From Bdellovibrio bacteriovorus (lineage in GTDB: Bacteria > Bdellovibrionota > Bdellovibrionia > Bdellovibrionales > Bdellovibrionaceae): a stretch of 64,000 nucleotides of DNA. Below are positions 51,114 to 61,367 of this stretch, piece by piece; within the stretch, counting starts at the first letter, position 1; every line of letters starts with the position of its first letter. The notes under the pieces were generated by a model that was not told the DNA's origin, searched no databases, and saw only the letters and a program-made list of their open reading frames with translations. The position numbers and the translations under genes were made by a program. Where the stretch lies: NCBI RefSeq assembly GCF_002208115.1, contig NZ_CP020946.1:2604001-2668000 (forward strand). Direction: 5' to 3'.

Positions 51114-53408
51114 TTAGGAGCAGCCCACTGTAGTCCCGCAGTTCGGGCATCTATAGCACCCACTCGTAAGCACTGTGTCACTCCCGCATTCCGGGCACTT
51201 CATGGTGAAGTTCGGAACACTGACCTCTTCCACCGCTTTGGGCTTTTCCTTCAGATTCAGAGGCTGGCTCTGCTTGCTGCCGTCCCGGTAAACAGCCACG
51301 GCCTTCACCCCCAGCTCCCAGGCCAGGAAGTAAATGCGGCTGATGTCCTCTTCAGTGGCGGTGCTTGGCATATTCACCGTTTTGGAAATGGCCCCACTGA
51401 TGAACGGCTGCACAGCCGCCATCATCTTCACATGACTTTCCGGGGACAAAACCCGCTGACCGGGCATTGCCGTGGCGGTGTCAAAGACCGGCAGGTCTTC
51501 CGGGTGCATTTGCGGAGCCCCCACGACCGAGTTGTTTTCCTCGACGTACTTCAGAATCGCCTGACGTTCTTCCTCGGTATACTGCAGAGCTTTCAAAGCC
51601 GCATCGACAGACTGATTCACAATCTGAATTTCGCCCCCGCCCACAAGTTTTTTAAATTTGATCAGAGAAAAATCCGGCTCGATCCCCGTGGTGTCACAAT
51701 CCATCAAAAGACCGATGGTTCCGGTCGGCGCAATCACTGTGGCTTGAGAGTTTCGGTATCCGTATTTTTCGCCGTTATACAAAACACCCTTCCACAGGTT
51801 TTTCACCGCTTTGTCGATTCCGGAAGGCAGCATCTTCCACGCCACCTGATTCAAGGCGCGCTCGTGCATTTTCATCACCTTCAGCATCGATTTGCTGTTT
51901 TTGCGATAGCCCGCAAATGGCCCCTTGGCTCGAGCCATCTCGGAACTGGTCAGATATGCGACCCCCGACATCAGCGCCGTCAAAGCCCCCGCCCAGGCAC
52001 GGCCCTCGTCACTGTCATAGGCCACACCTTTTCGCATCAACAGGCTTCCCAGGTTGGCAAATCCCAAACCCAAAGGGCGATAGTCATGGGAATTCTGGGC
52101 AATTTTCTGCGTCGGATAGCTGGAATAATCCACCAGAATTTCCTGCGCAACGAACAAAGTTCGCGCGGTGTGAATAAACGACTCAAAATCAAAGTCCCCG
52201 TTTTCGCCCAGAAACTTCACCAGATTGATCGACGCCAGATTGCAGGCCGAATCGTCCAGGAACATGTATTCCGAACACGGGTTGCTGGAATGAATAATGT
52301 CGGTTTCAGGACAGGTGTGCCACTTGTTAATCGTGTCGTGGAACTGAATGCCGGGATCAGCGCACATCCACGCGGCTCTGGTGATGCGGCTCCAGACTTC
52401 GCCTGCCGGGATCTCGCGCAGGACTTTTCCGGTCAGGCGGGCTTTCAGCTTCCACGGGCGCTCAAGCTCCACGGCCTTCATAAAGGCATCGCTGACACGG
52501 ACCGAATTGTTGGCATTTTGGCCAGAAACCGTGCGATAGGCTTCGCCCTCGAAGTCATCACTCAGGCCGGCGGCAATCAAAAGATGCGCTTTTTGCTCCT
52601 CGCGCATTTTCCAGTCGATGAAATCCAGAACCTCGGGGTGATCAATATCGACCACCACCATTTTCGCCGCCCGTCTGGTCGTGCCCCCGGACTTGATGGC
52701 CCCAGCGCCCTTGTCCAAAACCTCAAGGAACGAAATCAGGCCCGAACTTTTTCCGCCGGAGCTGGTGGCTTCGTACTTACTACGAATTTTTGAAAAGTTG
52801 CTGCCCGTGCCAGAACCGTATTTGAAAAGCTTGGCTTCGGTTTTCGCCAGATCAAAGATGCCTTCGATACTGTCGTCCACACTTTGGATGAAACACGCCG
52901 AGCACTGCGGGCGTTCATAGGCGTTTTTGGTGGCTTGAATGGATTTCTTTTTTTCATCCCAGGCGAAATGCTCACTTGGACTTTGGGACTTGTAGGCTTC
53001 CCACAAACCGGCATTGAACCACACCGGGCTGTTGAAAGCTCCGCGCTGGGACAGCAGGATGAATTTCAATTCTTTGGCAAAGATGTCTGCTTCCTTGCGA
53101 GTGGCAAAGTAACCGCCCTGGCGAATGGCGGATGCAGCAATGGCCTTCACCACACGATCCACCATCTGACGAATGGAAGTTTCATGCCCAGCGCCCGGCA
53201 CACCGACTTTACGGAAGTATTTGCTGGCGGCAATATCAATTGCAAGTTGTGACCAGCCTTCCGGAGCCTCGACATTTTTCATTTCGAAGAACACTTCACC
53301 CTTGCGGTTGCGAATTTCGCTGTTCACTTTTTTCCAGGCGAAAAGACTTTCTGGATTTTTGCCTCCAGAAACAAAGTACGACGGGCTGTGCAGAGTTTGT
53401 TTTTTCAT
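51114..53408 (-). CDS. nrdJ: vitamin B12-dependent (class II) ribonucleotide reductase
   Basis: 764 residues. It converts ribonucleotides to deoxyribonucleotides with adenosylcobalamin, without needing oxygen or a separate radical subunit. Typical features: [40 protein letters not shown], active-site [20 protein letters not shown] (NxCxE), [20 protein letters not shown], and a C-terminal Cys-rich end [20 protein letters not shown] that holds zinc or shuttles electrons. No cobalamin riboswitch was recognised in the 170 bp upstream. A predator that makes many genome copies in one prey cell has a strong need for this step. Confidence 0.95.
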   Translation of the reverse strand: MKKQTLHSPSYFVSGGKNPESLFAWKKVNSEIRNRKGEVFFEMKNVEAPEGWSQLAIDIAASKYFRKVGVPGAGHETSIRQMVDRVVKAIAASAIRQGGYFATRKEADIFAKELKFILLSQRGAFNSPVWFNAGLWEAYKSQSPSEHFAWDEKKKSIQATKNAYERPQCSACFIQSVDDSIEGIFDLAKTEAKLFKYGSGTGSNFSKIRSKYEATSSGGKSSGLISFLEVLDKGAGAIKSGGTTRRAAKMVVVDIDHPEVLDFIDWKMREEQKAHLLIAAGLSDDFEGEAYRTVSGQNANNSVRVSDAFMKAVELERPWKLKARLTGKVLREIPAGEVWSRITRAAWMCADPGIQFHDTINKWHTCPETDIIHSSNPCSEYMFLDDSACNLASINLVKFLGENGDFDFESFIHTARTLFVAQEILVDYSSYPTQKIAQNSHDYRPLGLGFANLGSLLMRKGVAYDSDEGRAWAGALTALMSGVAYLTSSEMARAKGPFAGYRKNSKSMLKVMKMHERALNQVAWKMLPSGIDKAVKNLWKGVLYNGEKYGYRNSQATVIAPTGTIGLLMDCDTTGIEPDFSLIKFKKLVGGGEIQIVNQSVDAALKALQYTEEERQAILKYVEENNSVVGAPQMHPEDLPVFDTATAMPGQRVLSPESHVKMMAAVQPFISGAISKTVNMPSTATEEDISRIYFLAWELGVKAVAVYRDGSKQSQPLNLKEKPKAVEEVSVPNFTMKCPECGSDTVLTSGCYRCPNCGTTVGCS

Positions 53409-53605
53409 ACATTCAGTCTAGAGATTCTTTTACTTGGAGCCAAGCCCACGATTTCGACAGTACAGATGTGCGATATGACCATGGTCCAAGGGCCTGCGTT
53501 CTGTTAAGCCTTGGCAATCTATCCGCAGTTTAACCTGCGCGGCTTGTTTGTTTACGACAACAGACCGTTAAGAGAAATATGAGAACGTTTCAAAGGACGT
53601 GGGGA

Positions 53606-55174
53606 ATGGATCAAAACTCGATCAAGAAAAAGCTCCTCATTATCAAATCCAAACCGGCAGGTCTTGGAACCGTCGAAGGTTTCTTAAAAAACCGCGACTG
53701 GACCATCAAGTCCACGACAAACCTCAAAGAGGCTCTGATCTTTTTGGTTCAGGAACAGCCGCAGTTTGTGATGATCAGTATTGATCACCCCAACCGCAAA
53801 GTTCGAAATCTTCCCAAAATTCTGGCGCAGGCCTTCCCCTGCTGCGTGATCATCTTCGGCGAAGAAAACTCAGCGGCCAGCTTTAACATGCTGAACACCA
53901 GCAGCTGCGAATATGTGCTGTATCCCCCGGTGACCGGTCCGGCAGTGGAAAGAACCGTCAACAAATTCTATAAAGACCAACAGGCCAAAGGCGTCACCAA
54001 TCCGTTTCAGCGAAATGGCACCGGCACCGCCGAAGACGGCAGTGTTATCGCCATCAAAGGCGAAGGCGGATCCACGGGAGCCCAAAGCGCCCAAAGCATT
54101 CTGCAGCAACTGCTGGCCGGTGATGACGGCAACAATCAGTTTGCCGGAATAGGCGCTGCGGATAACAACACCACCGCCACTGGCAACCCCCTGCAATCCA
54201 ATATCGGCTATATGCCAGGCACAAACTCAGAACTGAATCTGGGACTGATGCAACCGTCAGCGCAGAACAACGGTCTGGGCCCAAGCTGGGCCCAACAAGG
54301 TCCCAGCGCTGGCAACAGTATGGGAAATGGCGCAGATGAAAGTGACGAAACTCTGAACGCGATGCTGATGCGTCAGAACGCCGGCAACAAGGCCGGTACA
54401 GGATGGGCGCCAATGCCCACCAAAGCGAACCGCAAGGATCGTCCGACACCTGAACAGATTGAAAAAAATCCGCTGGCGTCAAAGCAGGACTCGATCATTC
54501 TGCGTGGAACCAAAGACGCTTTGGAAAAGTCCTGCATTCAGACCAGCTTTGAGGAATCCGAGGCCATTGAAGATTCCACCAATATTTCCTGCATCGTGAT
54601 CGAATCCACCCGTTTTTCCGGTTATTTGATCACCGCCATGGGAAAAGATCGCAAGCTGGATGACATTTTCCTGGGAAAAGTGCGTGAACGCCTGTTCCGT
54701 TTCCTGAAAGAAAATGGCGAAAAAATCGAAGACAGCGAATCGATGCAACTGAAAATCAAAGAGGTTCCCTTCGAGGAATGGGCTTTGGAACAAGCTGAAT
54801 TCCTGCGCAAGTCCGTGCATGAAGGAAACGAGGTCGCCATGGCCTTCTTCCCACGTTCGGATGTCAAAACCACTTTTGGCGATTCCGCCGACGAGGAAAT
54901 GGCCAGCATCCATCTGAATGAACTGGCTGGGGATGTGGCGGTGGAATTCAACGTTTACATTTATCTTCCCAAAAACAACAAATATGTCCTTTACACTCCC
55001 CGGGGCTCAAAATTCTTTAATGTGCAAAAGCAGCGCCTGCAGAATCAGGGCGTTTCCAACCTGCATATATTGAAAGCCGAGATCCAGGATCTGGACAAAT
55101 ACCGCGCCCAGAACTTCCTGAACGACAAAATCCTGGATTTTGAGGCAAAACAAAAAGATAAAGTCGTTGCCTAA
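53606..55174 (+). CDS. pseudo-receiver protein with long disordered linker
   Basis: 522 residues. The first 110 or so have the alpha/beta pattern of a response-regulator receiver (KKLLIIKSKPAGLGTVEGFL, PQFVMISIDHPNRKVRNLPK), but the phosphorylated Asp pattern differs, so phosphorylation is doubtful. Then comes a long Gly/Asn/Gln/Ala-rich linker (about 130-290, low complexity) and a C-terminal alpha/beta region (about 300-510) of unknown type. There is no output domain I recognise. The ATG at 53606 is chosen for AAGGA upstream; one at 53579 adds nine residues. The cysteine desulfurase gene follows after 62-bp, probably in the same unit. Confidence 0.6.
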   Translation: MDQNSIKKKLLIIKSKPAGLGTVEGFLKNRDWTIKSTTNLKEALIFLVQEQPQFVMISIDHPNRKVRNLPKILAQAFPCCVIIFGEENSAASFNMLNTSSCEYVLYPPVTGPAVERTVNKFYKDQQAKGVTNPFQRNGTGTAEDGSVIAIKGEGGSTGAQSAQSILQQLLAGDDGNNQFAGIGAADNNTTATGNPLQSNIGYMPGTNSELNLGLMQPSAQNNGLGPSWAQQGPSAGNSMGNGADESDETLNAMLMRQNAGNKAGTGWAPMPTKANRKDRPTPEQIEKNPLASKQDSIILRGTKDALEKSCIQTSFEESEAIEDSTNISCIVIESTRFSGYLITAMGKDRKLDDIFLGKVRERLFRFLKENGEKIEDSESMQLKIKEVPFEEWALEQAEFLRKSVHEGNEVAMAFFPRSDVKTTFGDSADEEMASIHLNELAGDVAVEFNVYIYLPKNNKYVLYTPRGSKFFNVQKQRLQNQGVSNLHILKAEIQDLDKYRAQNFLNDKILDFEAKQKDKVVA

Positions 55175-55236
55175 AGACGTCGTTCCGGCGTTTTTCGTTG
55201 ACCCCAAGCCCGGGCAAGGTTTAGCTCATAGGCACT

Positions 55237-56430
55237 ATGGAAATGAGCACCGAACGCCCTATGGGAAAGACTTTGCAACAGGACACCGGCATCTATCTTG
55301 ATTACAACGCCACGACTCCCGTGGACCCGCGCGTTTATGCCACCATGGAACCTTACTTCAAAGAATTCTTCGGCAACCCGGCCAGCGCCGGTCATCACTG
55401 GGGTTGGATCGCGGAAAATGCCGTTTCCAAAGCCCGCACTCAAGTGGCAAGTTTTATCGGCTGCAAGGGCATGGAGGTCACCTTCACTGGTGGCGCCACG
55501 GAATCCAACAACTGGGTGATCTTCGGTTTGATTTCCAAACTGCGCGAAGAAAGCCCGGACGCCCCGATTCACTTTATCACCAGTAACATCGAACACAGCT
55601 CGATCATGAAGGGCATGGCCGCCGCTCAAAAAATGGGTGTGGAGGTCGACTTCCTGCCGGTGAATAAATTCGGCGTGGTTGAACTTGAAACAATCAAAGC
55701 CGCGATCAAACCGCACACCAAACTGATGAGCTTTATCTGGGTGAACAACGAAATCGGATCCATCAATCCGATTCCGGAAATCGCCGCCCTTTGCAAAGAA
55801 AACAAAATTTATCTGCACACGGATGCCACTCAAGCAGTGGGCAAAATCCCGGTGAATGTGACTGAGATGGGCATTGATTTGATGTCCTTCTCGGGCCACA
55901 AAATCTATGGACCTAAAGGCGTAGGCGCTCTTTACATCCGCGGAAAAGATCCCAAGGTTCAACTGAATCCTTTGATTTACGGCGGTGGTCAGGAGCGCGG
56001 ACTTCGCTCGGGCACGGTGAATGTTCCAGCGGTTGTCGGCTTCGGCACAGCTTGCGAACTTTGCCAGCAGAACTTCACGGCGGAAGTGCAGCACATGAAA
56101 GACCTGCGCGACTTCCTGTGGTATGAGCTTCAGCAAAACATCCCTGGTGTGAAGCTGAACGGTCATCCGACCGACAGATCTCCGGCAAATTTGAACATCA
56201 CTTTACCTGGAATTAAAACCGAACAGATTCTGCCTCGTTTACAGAAGCTGGGGGTCAGCACAGGTTCTGCCTGTGGTACGGGTGCGATGGTTGTCAGCCA
56301 CGTTCTGAAAGGCCTGGGACTGAGCACGGAAGAGGTTCAATGCTCGCTGCGCCTAAGCCTGGGCCGTTGGACGACTCAGGACGAATTAAGCCGTGCGGCT
56401 CAGATTCTTAAGCAGGCTATTCAAAAATAG
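55237..56430 (+). CDS. cysteine desulfurase (NifS/IscS type)
   Basis: 397 residues, PLP-dependent. It takes sulfur from cysteine and passes it to Fe-S cluster or thio-cofactor assembly. Motifs: IYLDYNATTPVDPRV, FTGGATESNNWVIFG, FITSNIEHSSIM, SFIWVNNEIGSINPI, HTDATQAVGKIPV, the PLP Lys in SFSGHKIYGPKG (about 221), and the active Cys in STGSACGTG (about 345). An in-frame ATG two codons later is possible. The A-type carrier gene follows after about 100 bp, so the two belong to Fe-S assembly; no scaffold (IscU) gene lies here. Confidence 0.92.
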   Translation: MEMSTERPMGKTLQQDTGIYLDYNATTPVDPRVYATMEPYFKEFFGNPASAGHHWGWIAENAVSKARTQVASFIGCKGMEVTFTGGATESNNWVIFGLISKLREESPDAPIHFITSNIEHSSIMKGMAAAQKMGVEVDFLPVNKFGVVELETIKAAIKPHTKLMSFIWVNNEIGSINPIPEIAALCKENKIYLHTDATQAVGKIPVNVTEMGIDLMSFSGHKIYGPKGVGALYIRGKDPKVQLNPLIYGGGQERGLRSGTVNVPAVVGFGTACELCQQNFTAEVQHMKDLRDFLWYELQQNIPGVKLNGHPTDRSPANLNITLPGIKTEQILPRLQKLGVSTGSACGTGAMVVSHVLKGLGLSTEEVQCSLRLSLGRWTTQDELSRAAQILKQAIQK

Positions 56431-56534
56431 TTAATATATTCAAATACTTGAACAATCTCCCCGAAGGGCCTATCCGGGGTTCCCCTGCCCTTGACAGCTG
56501 TGTTATACTGGCTTCGACGTTAAAGGAGCTTTCT

Positions 56535-56861
56535 ATGATCAATATTTCACCTGAAGCAGCAACTAAACTGGCTTCCCTCAAAAAAGATGAAGGTAAAGAC
56601 GATGCAGCTTTCCTGCGCGTTGAGGTGAAAAAAGGCGGCTGCTCTGGCCTGTCTTACAAAATGGACTTCGACACTGTGACTCGTGATGGAGACAAGTTCT
56701 TTGAATCCCAAGGCCAAAAAGTGGCGGTGGATTCTCAAAGCATGCTTTATCTTTTGGGTATGACACTGGAGTATTCCGGTGGCTTGAACGGCAAAGGGTT
56801 TGTGTTCAACAACCCGAACGCCAACAAACACTGCGGCTGCGGTTCCAGCTTCAACGTTTAA
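56535..56861 (+). CDS. A-type Fe-S cluster carrier (IscA/ErpA family)
   Basis: 108 residues. These proteins carry Fe-S clusters to target enzymes. The three ligand Cys are all present: [10 protein letters not shown] and HCGCGSSF near the end (pattern C-x(n)-CxC). The ATG at 56535 has AAGGAG five bases upstream; an in-frame start 29 codons earlier lies in untranslated sequence without such a site. It probably serves with the cysteine desulfurase next to it. The end overlaps the convergent chemoreceptor gene by 11 bases, and its terminator lies inside that gene. Confidence 0.93.
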   Translation: MINISPEAATKLASLKKDEGKDDAAFLRVEVKKGGCSGLSYKMDFDTVTRDGDKFFESQGQKVAVDSQSMLYLLGMTLEYSGGLNGKGFVFNNPNANKHCGCGSSFNV

Positions 56862-58353
56862 CTAAAACAGCTGAATTCAAGTTTAAAAAGGGAGTCTCTA
56901 CAAGACTCCCTTTTTCTTTTCCGTGCACAAGCGCATACAGTTCCGCCGCGATGGCCTCCAGTTGCAAAGCCTGATTCTGCATGGCCTGAGCTGACGCTGA
57001 CACCTCTTCACTGGCCGCGGCATTCTGCTGAGTGGATGAATCCATCTGATTCATCGCCACACTCATCTGTGAAATCCCGTGGGATTGTTCCTGGGTGGCC
57101 ACTGCCACCTCCGCGTTCAAGTCCGTCACTTTCTGAATCGAGGTGACGATGTTGCGTAAGGCCTCGCCGCCACGATCCGCAATGCTGACACCTTTGTCGA
57201 TCGTAATCTGCGAGGCTTCGATCATGGCGTGAATGTCCTTGGCCGAAGACGCTGATCTTTGCGCCAGACTGCGAACGGCCTCGGCAACCACGGCAAAACC
57301 TTTTCCTTGCTCTCCCGCGCGGGCGGCTTCGACGGCGGCATTCAGCGCCAGCAGATTTGTCTGAAAGGCCAGGTCATCAATCACCGCAACGACTTCAGCC
57401 ATCTTGCGGGCTTTTTCGGAAACCTCTTTCATCGACTCGATCAAGGCACCAATTTCTTTTTCACCGACCACCGCATACTGACGGGATTCCTGCGCCAGCG
57501 TTGCCGCCTGACGACCATTGTCTGCTCCGACCTTCACCATGGAAGTCAGTTCTTCCATCGTCGCCACTGTTTCTTCGATCGCACTGGCGGATTCAGTCGA
57601 ACTGCTTGCCACCTGCAAGGATGCGGCTGCCAACTGCTCTGAACCCGCAGAGACATCCTTTGACGACACATACAACGCCTGCACCGACTGATCCAGCAGC
57701 CTTACCACGCGGCGGATTTGCAGCGCACCCAACGCCAAGACCGACACCCCCACCAACAATCCTACAATGGACACCATCGCTTCCACACGACGGACTTCGA
57801 GTTGTTCCTGATGGGTTTCATTTTCCAACTTCGCCATGCGCTCTTCGGTGATGGTCTGATTCACGCCATCAATCAGCTCCAGGGATTCTTTCAGATCCTT
57901 GCGCACATAGGCTTTGATCTCGGGCTCCGGAGTTTGATTTTGCAAAGCCGTGGTGATCCAACTGATATTTTCCTTCAGCACGGGCCAGCGGTTTTTCACC
58001 TGTTCAAATTCTTTGGCGTATTCCGCCGACTGGGGCAACTGCAGATACTTTTGCAAGGCCTGCTCGAAGTTATGCTGGGAGCGATTTAAGCGCTCTATCG
58101 CACGCTGCTGCTCAGTGGCATCCTCAGATCCCAGGGCCATCCAGGCAAAGCGCGAAATATCATTGGTCGCGGCATCCATCTGGCCCGAATAGCGCACCAG
58201 CGGAGTGCTCCCGGTCGTTGCTTTTTCCAGGCGATCTGCCAACTCTGAAATATAGTAATTGGATCCGGCGATACTGACAGTCAAGGCCAGCAAAGGCACC
58301 ACCAGCAAAGCAAAGAGTTTACCACTTAATCCTTTAAACCAACTGAGATTCAT
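56851..58353 (-). CDS. methyl-accepting chemotaxis protein
   Basis: 500 residues. TM1 about 11-32; a periplasmic helical-bundle sensor about 33-190; TM2 about 191-212; then the cytoplasmic signalling hairpin, with the conserved tip [54 protein letters not shown]. The linker after TM2 does not show a clear HAMP domain. It should signal through CheA/CheW to the flagellum. The ATG at 58353 has GGAGG five bases upstream. The C-terminal end (residues about 470-500) runs through a strong terminator hairpin and is probably read differently or altered by a frame error near the poly-A stretch. It follows the alpha/beta hydrolase gene. Confidence 0.9.
   Translation of the reverse strand: MNLSWFKGLSGKLFALLVVPLLALTVSIAGSNYYISELADRLEKATTGSTPLVRYSGQMDAATNDISRFAWMALGSEDATEQQRAIERLNRSQHNFEQALQKYLQLPQSAEYAKEFEQVKNRWPVLKENISWITTALQNQTPEPEIKAYVRKDLKESLELIDGVNQTITEERMAKLENETHQEQLEVRRVEAMVSIVGLLVGVSVLALGALQIRRVVRLLDQSVQALYVSSKDVSAGSEQLAAASLQVASSSTESASAIEETVATMEELTSMVKVGADNGRQAATLAQESRQYAVVGEKEIGALIESMKEVSEKARKMAEVVAVIDDLAFQTNLLALNAAVEAARAGEQGKGFAVVAEAVRSLAQRSASSAKDIHAMIEASQITIDKGVSIADRGGEALRNIVTSIQKVTDLNAEVAVATQEQSHGISQMSVAMNQMDSSTQQNAAASEEVSASAQAMQNQALQLEAIAAELYALVHGKEKGSLVETPFLNLNSAVLVKR
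56885..56920. terminator. strong bidirectional hairpin terminator inside the chemoreceptor reading frame
   Basis: AAAAAGGGAGTCT (56885-56897), a 5-nt loop and AGACTCCCTTTTT (56903-56915): a perfect 13-bp stem with A and T ends. It is 23 bp behind the Fe-S carrier stop. On the other strand it lies within the last 25 codons of the chemoreceptor gene, upstream of its stop codon. Confidence 0.9.
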
Positions 58354-58453
58354 AAATTCCTCCGGCGTAATAACAAACTGAACTTGCCGCACAGTTAGAA
58401 TGCCCAAGGACTATGACTGGAATGTGGAAGCGTAATTTTATTTCGAAAGTGTC

Positions 58454-59263
58454 TTAAGCAGCGACGGATTCGCTTAAAAACTCACGTATGAGACGTGAGA
58501 CTTCTTCGGGCTGCGTTTTAATAGCCAAGTGTCCTGCACCTGTCAAAATCACAACATCTTCGCAGCCGATATGATTGGCGAAATGACGATAGGCCGTCTG
58601 ATCAAAAAGCAGATCTTTTTCATCAAAGATCAACCGACATTCCCCGCGGTACGTGTACAAACGCGTGTGCCAGTAAGCCCAGTCTTCAGAACGCAAGATC
58701 CAAGCAAAGTGATGAATCATGTGCGCCACGAACTGTAATTTGCGGCCTTTGAGTGTTTCTACCGACACGTTTCCTTCACTGCGCTCATCGCGGAAAATCT
58801 GCGCTGAACGTTTCAGGAAGGCGCGCCCCATTGGGGTCGAAAGCATCACATAGACACTTTTCAAGTTGAGCGGAATGGCAAAGAAGAATTTCAGTTCTTT
58901 GGGCAGGAAGTGACGAATGGGGTCTGTCACCATCGGATTGATCAAAACGGTTTTTTCAATCAAATCCGGATGCTGGGTCGCAAGCCCCCAGGACAAAGCC
59001 CCCCCGTAACTTAAACCCGCAAGACTGACCTTTTCACCCGGGAAATTTTCACGAATGAACTTGGCAACAGCTTCGATTTGCACGGTGAAGAACAGCTTAT
59101 CGCTGCTCATATAGATGTGGCTAAGATTGGGAACGATCACACGGTAATGAGCCGACAGGTTTTCCGCGATGGATTCCCAATGATGAACACTTCCTCCATA
59201 ACCATGAAGAAGTATCAGCAGTGGCCCTTGTCCCCGTTCCCGGAAAGTGATCTTGTGTGACAT
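58454..59263 (-). CDS. alpha/beta hydrolase
   Basis: 269 residues. The fold marks are LLILLHGYGGSVHHWESIAE (oxyanion hole), the nucleophile in SLAGLSYGGALSWGLA (GxSxG), a likely Asp in LIFDEKDLLFDQT, and the His in ILTGAGHLAIKTQPEEV, so the triad is complete. It lacks a signal peptide. The cap region (about 125-190) is helical and basic. Esterases, lipases and other hydrolases share the fold, so the substrate is open. It is the last gene of the leftward zapA operon; the ferredoxin gene lies 63 bp upstream. Confidence 0.85.
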   Translation of the reverse strand: MSHKITFRERGQGPLLILLHGYGGSVHHWESIAENLSAHYRVIVPNLSHIYMSSDKLFFTVQIEAVAKFIRENFPGEKVSLAGLSYGGALSWGLATQHPDLIEKTVLINPMVTDPIRHFLPKELKFFFAIPLNLKSVYVMLSTPMGRAFLKRSAQIFRDERSEGNVSVETLKGRKLQFVAHMIHHFAWILRSEDWAYWHTRLYTYRGECRLIFDEKDLLFDQTAYRHFANHIGCEDVVILTGAGHLAIKTQPEEVSRLIREFLSESVAA

Positions 59264-59326
59264 CCATGAAACTTATCGGTAAAGATCTGTTTACAGGACA
59301 CTGCCCACAGGTCCAGACCGCTCGGA

Positions 59327-60124
59327 TTATTGATTATCCTTACGGTCCTGTTTTGGCTGCTGATTTTGCTGAGGCTTCTGGCCCTGCTGCTGATTGCGAT
59401 TTTGATTCTGATTGCGGTTCTGGTTCGGCTGCTGTTGCGGCTTTTGATTTTGCTGCTGCTTTGGCTGACCCTGTTTTTGCTGGCCTTGCTTCTGTTGCTG
59501 GCCGCCTTGTTTCTGCTGACCCTGCTTTTGATTCTGCTGCTGGTTGCGATTACCGCCGCCGCCCTGCTGCTTTTGTTGCTGCGGGCGATTTTGCTGCTGC
59601 TGACGCTGCTTTTGTTGTTGCTGTTGTTTTGGCGGACTTTGAGTTTGTTCAGTCGCCATTCCTTCCGCGACCACCTCAGTGGAAGTTTCAGACGAATCCG
59701 CGCCACGGTCCGCGTTCTGATGCTGTGGACGGTCTTCCGGCTTTTCAGACAAAAGCATGGTGTCGTTAACAGCTTTGGATTCCACCTGTTTGTTGGCGCG
59801 GAAGCCCCTGATTTTTTTGGATTTGTTTTCGCTGTTTTGAACCTGTTCAGTCAGGTCCACCGTCACATCCCCGTAACAACGAACCTGACAGCTCAAACGA
59901 CGACCGTCGATGAAGTGACTGGTCCCGATCAGGTTCAGCTCGGCTTTCGTCGGGGGCAGCGTATTGGATTCCCCTTCTGAAATGCGCACACGGCATTCTG
60001 CACAGGATGGAACCCCTTTGCAGATGGATCGGATTTCCAGTTTGTTCTCCGTTGCAATCTGCAAAAGACTCTTGTCAGGAGTGCCTTCGACTTCGATATT
60101 CTGCGGAAGAAATTTGATTTTCAT
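59327..60124 (-). CDS. 2Fe-2S ferredoxin with a Gln/Asn-rich low-complexity tail
   Basis: 265 residues. The N-terminal 95 residues are a plant/adrenodoxin-type 2Fe-2S ferredoxin: CKGVPSCAECRVRISEGE gives three ligands and SCQVRCY the fourth. A charged linker (about 96-160) follows, then a tail (about 161-265) made almost only of Gln, Asn, Lys, Pro, Gly and Arg (QQQKQGQQKQGQPKQQQ, NQNRNQNQNRNQQQGQK). The tail is prion-like and certainly disordered. It is open in frame without signs of error, and codon choice (CAG/AAC/CAA mixed) shows it is translated, not a slipped repeat. tyrS lies 25 bp upstream in the same operon. Confidence 0.9.
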   Translation of the reverse strand: MKIKFLPQNIEVEGTPDKSLLQIATENKLEIRSICKGVPSCAECRVRISEGESNTLPPTKAELNLIGTSHFIDGRRLSCQVRCYGDVTVDLTEQVQNSENKSKKIRGFRANKQVESKAVNDTMLLSEKPEDRPQHQNADRGADSSETSTEVVAEGMATEQTQSPPKQQQQQKQRQQQQNRPQQQKQQGGGGNRNQQQNQKQGQQKQGGQQQKQGQQKQGQPKQQQNQKPQQQPNQNRNQNQNRNQQQGQKPQQNQQPKQDRKDNQ

Positions 60125-60149
60125 AACTCGGATCCCCGATCAGTTCTGA

Positions 60150-61367
60150 CTACTTAACAACAATCTTAACGAATTTCTTTTTACCGGCTTTCAGCACGAA
60201 GCTTGCTCCGGATTTCAGGTCGATTTTCAAACGAGGGTCCGAAACCTTCTCGCCATCAATCTGCACCCCACCACCCTGGATCAAGCGGCCGGCTTCACTG
60301 TTCGAAGCGGCCAGTTGAGCTTTCACCATCAATGCCGCCAGACCCACTTGATCTTCAGCAGAGACTTCAAAGTCAGGCACTTCATCCGGCAAACCTTTTT
60401 CCACGAAGATGCGGTTGAACTCGTCTTCCGCCGCTTGCGCTTCAGCCTGGGAATGGAAACGTTTAATAAGGAATTTTGCCAGGTCCACTTTCACTGTGCG
60501 CGGGTGTTTGCGGCCTTCGGCCACATCCGCACGCAGCTGTTTCAAACCAGCGGCATCCACGTCCGTCAAAAGCTCGTACCAGCGGTACATCAGCTCGTCG
60601 GAAATTCTCATGGTTTTTCCGAACATGTCTTTCGGTGTATCCACGACAGAAATATAGTTGTCCAAAGACTTGGACATCTTGTTCACGCCGTCGATACCTT
60701 CCAGAATCGGCATGGTCAGCACACACTGGGCTTCCATTCCGTAAGCGGCCTGCATCGCACGGCCCACCAGAAGATTGAACTTCTGATCCGTACCACCCAG
60801 CTCGACATCTGTTTTCAAAGCCACGGAATCGTAACCTTGAGTCAGAGGATAGATGAACTCGTGAATACCGATTGGAGTGCCGGATCTGTAACGTTTGGTG
60901 AAATCCTCGCGCTCTAGCAACTGCGCCACGGTGTACTTGGAAGTCATGGTGATGAATTCCGCCGGAGTCATTTTCATGATCCAGCTGGAGTTGTACACGA
61001 TCTCGGTTTTTTCCGGATCCAGGATTTTGAAGATTTGTTTTGCGTAAGAGCGGCCGTTTTCCTCGATCTCTTCGCGAGTCAGCATCGGACGCGTGCTGTT
61101 TTTACCGGAAGGATCCCCGATCATCGCCGTGAAATCCCCGATCAGGAAAGACACCTTGTGCCCCAGATCCTGGAAGGTTTTCAGCTTGTTGATCACAACG
61201 GTGTGGCCCAGATGGATGTCCGGACGAGTTGGGTCCGCACCCAGCTTGATGTTCAAAGGTTTCTTCGTTTCGATCGAGCGCTTAAGTTTTTTAAGCATGT
61301 CCTCGTCGTTGATGAAGTCGGCCGTGCCGAATTTGATTCTTTCCAGCTGCTCCTGAGGACTCATCAT
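60150..61367 (-). CDS. tyrS: tyrosyl-tRNA synthetase
   Basis: 405 residues, class I. It charges tRNA-Tyr. The HIGH motif appears as HLGH (about 52-55, in [15 protein letters not shown]) and KMSKS is exact (about 233-237, [11 protein letters not shown]). Tyr-binding residues lie around [22 protein letters not shown]-terminal S4 RNA-binding domain (about 340-400, [20 protein letters not shown]) is present. The first two codons are both ATG. The start overlaps the rny stop by four bases (ATGA), so it is translationally coupled to rny, a common pairing. Confidence 0.96.
   Translation of the reverse strand: MMSPQEQLERIKFGTADFINDEDMLKKLKRSIETKKPLNIKLGADPTRPDIHLGHTVVINKLKTFQDLGHKVSFLIGDFTAMIGDPSGKNSTRPMLTREEIEENGRSYAKQIFKILDPEKTEIVYNSSWIMKMTPAEFITMTSKYTVAQLLEREDFTKRYRSGTPIGIHEFIYPLTQGYDSVALKTDVELGGTDQKFNLLVGRAMQAAYGMEAQCVLTMPILEGIDGVNKMSKSLDNYISVVDTPKDMFGKTMRISDELMYRWYELLTDVDAAGLKQLRADVAEGRKHPRTVKVDLAKFLIKRFHSQAEAQAAEDEFNRIFVEKGLPDEVPDFEVSAEDQVGLAALMVKAQLAASNSEAGRLIQGGGVQIDGEKVSDPRLKIDLKSGASFVLKAGKKKFVKIVVK

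Noticed and set aside
49870-52793. Long + strand open frames (387 and 453 residues) opposite the S1 and nrdJ genes
   Set aside because: Both are mirror frames of genes with clear domains; G/C-rich codon use opens the opposite frame.
53409-53578. Possible cobalamin riboswitch before nrdJ
   Set aside because: No B12-box-like sequence or suitable fold could be recognised in the 170 bp.
55171-56166. 331-residue minus-strand frame
   Set aside because: Antisense to the cysteine desulfurase, which has all PLP and Cys motifs.
56491-56509. TTGACA followed by TATACT upstream of the Fe-S carrier gene
   Set aside because: The spacing is 7 bp, far from the 16-18 bp of a sigma-70 promoter, so the two boxes cannot act together.
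59330-59980. Leu-rich + strand frame that looks like a membrane protein
   Set aside because: It is the complement of the Gln-rich ferredoxin tail: CAG read backwards gives CTG (Leu). The ferredoxin frame has the Cys ligands.
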